This document shows, one piece after another, positions 57,951 to 64,000 of a stretch of DNA of 64,000 nucleotides. The DNA comes from Thorsellia anophelis DSM 18579 (GTDB taxonomy: Bacteria > Pseudomonadota > Gammaproteobacteria > Enterobacterales > Thorselliaceae). Position 1 is the stretch's first letter; the number at the start of each line of letters is the position of its first letter. The DNA lies in assembly GCF_900111395.1 (NCBI RefSeq), contig NZ_FOHV01000001.1, positions 186,001 through 250,000 on the forward strand. The letters are read 5' to 3'. The notes below the pieces were generated by a model that made no database searches, was not told the DNA's origin, and saw only the letters and a list, made by a program, of their open reading frames with translations. The position numbers and the translations under genes are program-made.

Positions 57951-59397
57951 AACGGTCGAAAAATTGAAAAATTTACTGTCACTGGGAGAAAATCAAACTA
58001 TTAAATATATTGAAAGCGACGAGTTAAAATACTGTGGTCCACAAGTCTGCGCCTTTTTAAATACTAAAGGTGGCTACTTGCTTTGCGGTATAGATGATAA
58101 AGGACAAATAAAGGGTATTGCCAATGCCACACAAGTGGGAGAACAACTAGAAAGCCAACTTAAATCATCTATTAAACCACCAGTACTGTTTTCTGTTGAG
58201 TTACAGGAAGTCGAAAACAAACAGCTATTAATTATTGAAGTACCTGCTGGAAAAGATATTCCGTATGCCTTTAATAGTGATATTTATACACTTATAGATG
58301 AGCAAGTTCAAAAAGCCGATATCGATACTATTCGTGATATGGTTATGCGTAAGCAAATAGAGCCTACTCGTTGGGAGCGTTTGTTTTCGTCTGAACTAAA
58401 TGAACAGGATTTATCTGTTAGTGCTTGTAAGAAGTTACTTTCCGCTAAGCGCATCCCTAAAGAAATCCTGCAATCAGAACAAGGATTGTTACACCAGTTG
58501 CAATTATTATCTTTGGCCAAGTATGGGCGCTTAACTAATGCCGCTGATGTATTACTTGCCAGTTCTCCAGGTAAACGCCATCCGCAAGCACGCGTCCGCG
58601 CGGTTTGTTATCGTCATAAGGCTGATGACGAATACCAAGATTTACAGCATTTTGATGGACCAATGTTTACAGTGATCGAACAGATAATTACCTTTATTAT
58701 GCGTAATACGCCATTGCGAGCACATTTTAGAACAGGCAATAATCAGCGCGAAGAGTTACCTATGTATCCAGAGCAAGCAGTACGTGAAGCGATTGTGAAT
58801 GCGTTCGCTCACCGAGATTACAGCAACTTTTCAGGTGGAGTTAAGGTTGAGATCAGTCCCGTACAGTTAAAAATCTGGAATTCGGGAGCTTTTCCACAAG
58901 GTATTGATGAACTTAAAATTGAACAAGGTCATATTTCGGTATTGCGTAATCCTGATATCGCGCACATCTTATACCTCAAAGGCTATATGGAAAAGCTTGG
59001 TCGTGGAAGTGTAGTTATTCAGGAAGCTTGTAAAAATGCTGGGCTGCCTTCTCCAAAATGGCACTCAGATAATATGTCAGGAGTGACTTTGACACTCTTT
59101 GCCACGGAAGTCACCACGGAAGTCACCACGGAAGTTACCACGGAAGTCACCACGGAAGTAATAAAAATGATCGATTTGATGAGCCAAGAACATAGCCGTG
59201 ATGAATTAATGAAATTAATGGGGCTGAAAAACGCTGAGCACTTCCGTAAGCACTATTTAAAACCTGCGCTTGGAATAACACCAGCGTTGGTGGAAATGAC
59301 CATCCCAGAAAAACCCACTAGCAGCCTCCAAAAATATCGATTAACTCCGCTTGGGTTACAAGTCAGGCAGCAACTAAATGACAAAAAGAATAAATAA
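57943..59397 (+). CDS. AlbA_2 (Schlafen-type) / RecG-like ATPase family protein
   Basis: The 484-residue protein starts with an AlbA_2/Schlafen domain at about 10-125 (ENQTIKYIESDE, FLNTKGGYLLCGIDDKGQIK). An HATPase_c_4-type region at about 260-375 (MYPEQAVREAIVNAFAHRDY, LKGYMEKLGRGSVVIQEACK) is the ATP-binding part of the RecG-like helicase relatives. A TTEV repeat lies at about 387-405. A winged-helix-like C-terminus follows (LMGLKNAEHFRKHYLKPALG). It overlaps the DUF4062 gene. This pairing is a plausible two-gene defence module; the substrate or nucleic acid target is unknown. Confidence 0.82.
   Translation: MSKTVEKLKNLLSLGENQTIKYIESDELKYCGPQVCAFLNTKGGYLLCGIDDKGQIKGIANATQVGEQLESQLKSSIKPPVLFSVELQEVENKQLLIIEVPAGKDIPYAFNSDIYTLIDEQVQKADIDTIRDMVMRKQIEPTRWERLFSSELNEQDLSVSACKKLLSAKRIPKEILQSEQGLLHQLQLLSLAKYGRLTNAADVLLASSPGKRHPQARVRAVCYRHKADDEYQDLQHFDGPMFTVIEQIITFIMRNTPLRAHFRTGNNQREELPMYPEQAVREAIVNAFAHRDYSNFSGGVKVEISPVQLKIWNSGAFPQGIDELKIEQGHISVLRNPDIAHILYLKGYMEKLGRGSVVIQEACKNAGLPSPKWHSDNMSGVTLTLFATEVTTEVTTEVTTEVTTEVIKMIDLMSQEHSRDELMKLMGLKNAEHFRKHYLKPALGITPALVEMTIPEKPTSSLQKYRLTPLGLQVRQQLNDKKNK
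59104..59160 (+). repeat. 12-bp in-frame tandem repeat
   Basis: ACGGAAGTCACC recurs about four and a half times (with one C-to-T change), encoding TEVT units in the AlbA_2 protein. The unit length is a multiple of three, so slipping would change linker length without altering the frame. Similar TEV repeats are common in related ATPases. Confidence 0.8.
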
Positions 59398-60066
59398 CAG
59401 AATAACTATTTTGAATATCAAGTTTTGACAACCTCTTAAGTTCTAATATTATGCTTTGCTTGGTAGTTTGCCACTACAGTCATTAGCTAGATTGACTAAT
59501 AGGTTTTTATAACAGGCTCAATAATAACGCCTTGTAGGTCACTCCTGTAACTACTGAATAGTAATTATCACTATGTAGTGTTATAGTATTTTTCACCTTC
59601 TCAATTTGAGTAATTAATGTTGCCGTAGCATCAAAAATAGGCACTTAAATAAAGTCAATGACTTAAGGTGTTATTGTCTTACTTGCAATTTTGAGTAGGG
59701 GATTCAAATTGATGTTAAAGAATAATATCAATTACATAACAAGATTAACGTCAGTGCTTCTATCATTGATAGTTAATTCGAACAAATAAAGGAAGTTTTT
59801 AATAATTTAGGCTCATATAACTTTTTTAGTTTCACATAATCCAAAAGTTCTTTTCGTCTCAAATATACTTATTCTGGTTAAAAGCTATCCTATACTTAAC
59901 GAGTTAACACCGTTTATTTTCATCCAATAATTACTTGCATAAAAATAGAGCTATATGATAAAATATTTCTCAATGTAAACTAAAGTTAACGCAAAGGTTT
60001 ATTTGTATCCAACTGCATTTTAAATGCTTGTTTTATATGTTAATTATTGATTTTAAAGGTGAAAGT
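59398..60066. other. upstream part of duplicated module 2
   Basis: No gene is seen. From about 59707 the sequence parallels 61800-62175 upstream of paralogue 3 (AAAGAATAATATCAATTACAT and later TTAATAATTTAG are shared). The promoter boxes TTGCAT (59935-59940) and TAAAAT (59959-59964) lie near its end. Confidence 0.5.
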
Positions 60067-60802
60067 ATGTTAAAATTCAACACCGCAACACCGCAACACC
60101 GCAACTAAGCCATTATTTTATCTAATTTCCGCCTCGATTGTTTTTTCTACAATTTTATATTTACCCTATCTGAAAGCGTCTCCAAAAACTTATGGTTATA
60201 CATTAGTTATGCCAAATGAGTTTTGGCCTAGCACACCTATGCCACCAGTAGCACTTACTAGAATGGATTTAGTGGGTAACTCAATTCAACAAAAAACCGC
60301 CGCAAATAATCCAGATGTTTTTTGTAAGTCACAAGGCAGTGGCTATCGCTTACCCTCAATAGGGGAATTTCATGCTCAAACTAAAAGTCTTTCACCTGGC
60401 TCAAGTTATCAACCTAAAGAACCAGCGCATTGGTCACAATATATCAATAATGATACGACTAAAGCACGTTTACCTAATGATACCACTAGAAATGTTAATG
60501 GCTCTCTCTATAACGAATGGGGAGATGTATCAAAATATGCTAACGGGTGGGAAGCTGGGAATTATTGGTCGACTGAAATTAGTGTTTTAAATAATTTTCG
60601 TGGTGGCAATAATTTTCAAAATTGGTTTGCTGGTGGTGGTTATGGACGAATTATTTTTGTCGGGACTGGTGCAACATCATATCCACCAAGTAGCGGTGGT
60701 GCTGATTACACTGTATATACCAATGTAAATGCGCTCTACAACGTCGCCTGTATAAGAGATTTAGTTCCGACACCTTCAACACCTACACCGAGTAAATCAT
60801 AG
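60067..60802 (+). CDS. phase-variable secreted protein, paralogue 2 (reads OFF)
   Basis: The ATG at 60067 is followed by three CAACACCG copies and TAA at 60106, the same off state as paralogue 1. In the on frame (4 copies) the product would be 247 residues, with signal peptide TKPLFYLISASIVFSTILYL..KAS. The mature part starts SPKTYGYTLVMPNEFWPSTP and contains CKSQGSGYRLPSIGEFHAQT, WEAGNYWSTEIS and ACIRDLVPTPS. A Gly-rich insert (RGGNNFQNWFAGGGYGRII) distinguishes it from paralogue 1. Without the tract correction only a leaderless internal start is available. Confidence 0.75.
60078..60101 (+). repeat. octanucleotide tract (CAACACCG)3
   Basis: Three perfect copies between the ATG and the signal-peptide region of paralogue 2. 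The tract and its flanks equal those of paralogue 1. Four copies would restore the long frame. Confidence 0.95.
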
Positions 60803-61014
60803 TCTTTTGTTTGATTGTTAATTTGATTGATTTAATGTAATTTACTTTTCCTTTCTTGTATGTCCGATGCTTATGTTTAAAGTAGGTATTGGACCAGTTT
60901 AATTTTGAACGCTCCCAATTAATTTTGTTCTTCATTTAATATCTGCAAAGTTGCATACTGTTAACTTTAAAGCTCTCTTTCAATATATTTAATTATATAG
61001 GTGAGGCACTGTAA

Positions 61015-61259
61015 GGGGGTATGGTTTCCCTGCGTACCATGTGCGTACTTTCTAAATGCGTACCTGTTACCGTGTAATAATTGCTAGTGGAATATAATGC
61101 AAAATAGGGCTTCTTTGATGGTAATCTGTTGGCACAACCTCACCGCTAGGCTTTACTGTGTACCGATTAGCGTTGGTAATCTGTTGGTAATTTGATGGGG
61201 TTAGGTTGATAGCTGATTGAATCGATAAGCTAGCCAGTGAAAGATTTTCTCTTGGCTAG
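61015..61259 (+). repeat. R3 repeat, copy 2
   Basis: Begins GGGGGTATGGTTTCCCTGCG and carries three GCGTAC units (about 61032, 61043 and 61058), then TTACCGTGTAATAA. It ends in CTAGCCAGTGAAAGATTTTC-type sequence, with CTTGGCTAG forming a hairpin. Copy 3 (63125-63360) aligns along its length with indels. The 56369-56546 copy is inverted. It lies after paralogue 2. Confidence 0.65.
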
Positions 61260-62175
61260 GCTTAAGTAATCATTTTATAGGGTGCTTAGTCAATTTTGAA
61301 TGTTAACTTTTGTTAAGTTCTAAATCACAAAATAGCTATTTTGAATATCAGGTTTTATCAAGTCCTAAATGACCTGTTAGCGATTTTGAATGTTGATATT
61401 TGTTAACAGATAGGTAGTCTCCAATCTGAATATTTATTAACAACCTAAGCATTTTAAATGACAAGTTTTGACAAGTATCAAAATGCTAAAAATCTATTTT
61501 TAATGTCAACTTTTGACAGTATTTCGTATTTTGAACGTTATGTTTTGTTAGGTAGCTTGCCTTGCCAATAGATAAATTGAATATTAGGTTTCATTAGGTT
61601 TTTAGTACAGGTGAAATATAACGTTTTCCGTTATGGTTGATTTGACCTGCCCAATTTGAGCGGTTGAAATAGCTTTAATGATGAATGGCGATTATCACCA
61701 TAGAGGTTTGGGCGGTTGATTTCGCCGTGTTACCCATTTTAGGTGCTTCGATAAAAGTAATGGTCTAAGGTTTTCTTGTTTTACTTCCAATTTAAGGGGG
61801 ACTAATGTGATTACTAAAATTGACGTTAAAGAATAATATCAATTACATGATAAGCATAACACCAGCACTTCTATCATTGAAAGTTAATTAGCCTAAACAA
61901 AGTAAGTTTTTAATAATTTAGTCGTATTTAACTTCTTAGCTCCAAATAATCTAAAAGTGATCTTTATCTTAAATATGCTTATCTGGTTAAAAGCTACCCT
62001 ATACCTAACGAGTTAACACTGTTTATTACCATTTAATAATTACTTGCATAAAAATAGAGCTGTATGATAAAATATTTCTCAATGTAAACCAAAGTTAACG
62101 CTAGGGTTTATTTGTATCTAATTGCATTTTAAATGCTTATTTTTTATGTTAACTATTGATTTTAAAGGTGAAAGT
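61260..62175. other. upstream part of duplicated module 3
   Basis: No gene is seen. Stretches such as TTTTGAATATCAGGTTTT, TTTTGAATGTT and TTTTGACA recur loosely and suggest decayed repeats. From about 61800 on it parallels 59707-60066. The block before the ATG is conserved in all three paralogues, including the TTGCAT and TAAAAT boxes (62044-62073). Confidence 0.45.
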
Positions 62176-62935
62176 ATGTTAAAGTTCAACACCGCAACAC
62201 CGCAACACCGCAACACCGCAACACCGCAACACCGCAACTAAGCCATTATTATATCTAGTTTCTGCCTCGATTGTTTTTTCTACGGTTATATGTTTAACTT
62301 CTTTGGAAGCATCTCCAAAAACTTATGGTTATACATTAGTTATGCCAAATGAGTTTTGGCCTAGCACACCTATGCCACCAGTAGCACTTACTAGAATGAA
62401 TTTAGTGGGTAACTCAATTCAACAAAAAACCGCCGCAAATAATCCAGATGTCTTTTGTAAATCTCAAGGCAGTGGCTATCGTTTACCCTCAATAGGGGAA
62501 TTTCATGCTCAAACTAAAAGTCTTTCACCTGGCGCAAGTTATCAACCTCAAGCACCAGCGCATTGGTCACAATACATCAATAATGATACGACTAAAGCAC
62601 GCTTACCTAATGATACCACTAGAAATGTTAATGGCTCTCTCTATAACGAATGGGGAGATGTGTCAAAATACTCTAACGGGTGGGAAGCTGGGAATTATTG
62701 GTCGACTGAAATTAGTGTTATAAATTATCCTGCTGGTGGCAATAATGGTCAGAATTGGAAATATGGTGGTGGTTATGGACGATTTATTTTTGGCGCGACT
62801 GGTACAACAGCGTATCCACCAAGTGACACTGCTCTTAATAGTAATGTAGCGACCAATGTAAACTCGCTCTACAACGTTGCCTGTATAAGAGATTTAGTCC
62901 CAACCCCATCAACTCCCACACCAAGTAAATCTTAA
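62176..62935 (+). CDS. phase-variable secreted protein, paralogue 3 (reads OFF)
   Basis: The ATG at 62176 is followed by six CAACACCG copies and TAA at 62239. Six gives the same frame as three, so it is also off. With 7 or 4 copies the product would be about 255 or 247 residues, with signal peptide TKPLLYLVSASIVFSTVICL.. and EAS. The mature part resembles paralogue 2 closely (KSQGSGYRLPSIGEFHAQTK, NGWEAGNYWSTEIS, ACIRDLVPTPS). It differs in the Gly/Asn-rich loop (NYPAGGNNGQNWKYGGGYGR). The conserved signal frame downstream of the tract argues for real use. Confidence 0.75.
62187..62234 (+). repeat. octanucleotide tract (CAACACCG)6
   Basis: Six perfect copies in paralogue 3, against three in each of the others. 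The length difference is direct evidence that the tract changes in number. The frame set by six equals that set by three. Confidence 0.95.
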
Positions 62936-63124
62936 TCTATTTAGTGATTATTAATTTGCTTTTCCTTTCTTGTATGTTCAATGCTGATGTTTAAAGCTGG
63001 CATTGGACTGGTTTAATTTTAAACGCTCCTAATTAATTTTACTCCTCATTTAATGTCTGCAATGGCACATGCTCTTAAACTTAAGGCTTGCTTTAAATAC
63101 AGCTAATTATATAACGGGTGTAAA
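62936..63124. other. 3' flank of paralogue 3
   Basis: This stretch is homologous to 60803-61014 (CTTTTCCTTTCTTGTATG, ATTGGAC.GGTTTAATTTT). No gene is present. Confidence 0.5.
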
Positions 63125-63360
63125 GGGGTATGGTTTCCCTGCGTACCATCTGCGTACTTTCTAAATGCGTATCTGTTACCGTGTAATAAAGACTGATAGA
63201 ATATAATACAAAATAGGCTGATTTGTTGTGAATCTGTTGTAACCATGTTGACGCTTTGATGGTAATCTGTTGGCACTTGCTTGAAAATCTATTGAAAGAA
63301 TGAAGTAATACTATCGATTGAATGGATTAGCTAGCCAGTGAAAGATTTTTTCTTGGCTAG
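63125..63360 (+). repeat. R3 repeat, copy 3
   Basis: Copy of the segment at 61015-61259: GGGGTATGGTTTCCCTGCG, GCGTAC units, TTACCGTGTAATAA and a CTAGCCAGTGAAAG...CTTGGCTAG hairpin at the end. The two copies bound the duplicated module of paralogue 3. The loop region between the last GCGTAC and the hairpin has several indels. Confidence 0.65.
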
Positions 63361-63385
63361 CTGAAAAGGTGATATTACCGTGTGA

Positions 63386-63619
63386 TTAAATATAGTCGTT
63401 TGTGTTGAATGTTGGCTCATTCCATATCTTTTTAACTTCTTGGGCAAGTAAATCCTCTATCACCTGCTTTTTAGTTTTATTTTGATACTTCTCAATTAAA
63501 TCTAAATGCAAAACGGCATCTAATGAGCATTGCACATCTATTCTCCTGCCATTATTAGCCTTATGCCTTTTTCTGTAGGCTTGTTGTCTTTGTGCGTTGG
63601 TGATCTTACTACCTGCCAT
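63386..63619 (-). CDS. small ribbon-helix-helix-like protein
   Basis: The 77-residue protein (MAGSKITNAQRQQAYRKRHK...) is basic at its N-terminus. Its middle (GRRIDVQCSLDAVLHLDLIE, then TKKQVIEDLLAQEVKKIW) is strand-helix-helix, as in small plasmid and phage regulators of the ribbon-helix-helix type. GAGGT lies before the ATG. A TTACCGTGTAA motif flanks it on both sides (about 63375 and 63649). It probably is a DNA-binding regulator of a mobile element; its exact role is not known. Confidence 0.7.
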   Translation of the reverse strand: MAGSKITNAQRQQAYRKRHKANNGRRIDVQCSLDAVLHLDLIEKYQNKTKKQVIEDLLAQEVKKIWNEPTFNTNDYI

Positions 63620-64000
63620 AGTTAATACCTCAAATTAGTTATTATTTATTACCGTGTAACATAATTAACTTTATGCTTAAGTGGGCTTAGTATCCTATCC
63701 ACCCCCTAGTGGTAAAATTTATCTAAAAACTGTTCACCGTGTTCACCCGCCATTATTAATATTTAATATCAGTTAGTTAAGGGGTGCAGTTTATGCTTAA
63801 CTCATCACCAAGTATTCACCACTTAAGTATTAACTCATCACCATAAAAAATTAAAGGTGAACAGTGGTGAATACTTGGTGAACACTTTAAAGTAAACTGT
63901 TCACCGTTATTTATTTTTATTTACAATAATTTATACTAAAGGTGAACAGTATGAACAGTTTTTCCTATAATTTTACCCCCACTGGGGTGTGCTTAATTAT
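63620..64000. other. iteron region resembling the P4 replication origin
   Basis: No gene is seen. Decamers close to GGTGAACAGT occur at 63856-63865, 63866-63875 (degenerate), 63877-63886, 63941-63950 and 63951-63960 (degenerate). Complementary forms ACTGTTCACC lie at 63729-63738 and 63896-63905, with GTGTTCACC at 63739-63747 and AGTATTCACC at 63811-63820. In phage P4 the alpha primase-helicase binds type I iterons of this sequence. CACCCCCTAGTGGTAAAATT (about 63699-63719) and its near-complement at about 63971-63990 bound the block. Confidence 0.55.

Overview
The window comes from an AT-rich gammaproteobacterium. Ribosomal, lexA, pheA, coaE-zapD, pflB-pflA, mdh, sgrR and mdfA products all resemble those of Enterobacterales and Pasteurellales. 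The small AT-rich character and the mix of genes fit a host-associated lineage such as the Orbales (Gilliamella/Orbus group). That placement is an inference from protein similarity, not a search result. No rRNA or tRNA gene was recognised.

Layout. Positions 1-10.75 kb hold the end of the S10 operon (rplV to rpsQ), a terminator and new promoter, the spc operon (rplN to rpmJ), a long stem-loop, and the alpha operon (rpsM to rplQ). Positions 10.8-50.4 kb are a patchwork of housekeeping genes: dusA, an uncharacterised 708-residue protein, degQ/htrA, nhaA, lexA, pheA, coaE-zapD, mltF, cca, rplM-rpsI, mdfA, hemW-rdgB, yggS-proC-yggT-yggU-ppiA, mltD, gloB, mdh, rpsT, pflB, pflA, an orphan sugar-binding protein, ybiU, sgrR and hicAB. 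The gaps between them carry decayed DNA: a ruined HigBA-like toxin-antitoxin pair, at least two IS200/IS605 TnpB relics, and several long perfect hairpins.

Positions 50.5-64 kb are accessory. A type V autotransporter sits behind a (TATATT)7 hexanucleotide tract. A shattered XRE/ImmA-like gene follows. Then come three paralogous secreted-protein genes. Each opens with an octanucleotide (CAACACCG)n tract placed between the start codon and the signal peptide, so tract length sets the reading frame. The copy numbers here are 3, 3 and 6, and all three genes read as OFF. Between paralogues 1 and 2 lies an overlapping two-gene cassette (DUF4062 protein plus Schlafen-type AlbA_2/RecG-like ATPase) that looks like a candidate defence system. 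Paralogues 2 and 3 lie in a roughly 2-kb tandem duplication. The last 300 bases carry many GGTGAACAGT-type decamers in both orientations. They resemble the type I iterons of the phage P4 replication origin and suggest a P4-like satellite at or just beyond the right edge.

How the parts work together: the left 50 kb is mostly core metabolism, translation, envelope maintenance and the SOS repressor. The right 14 kb combines two independent simple-sequence-repeat switches controlling exported proteins, a possible antiphage cassette and traces of mobile elements. This is the pattern expected of a surface-variation and defence island. The best candidate for an undescribed system is the octanucleotide-switched paralogue family with its duplicated flanks.
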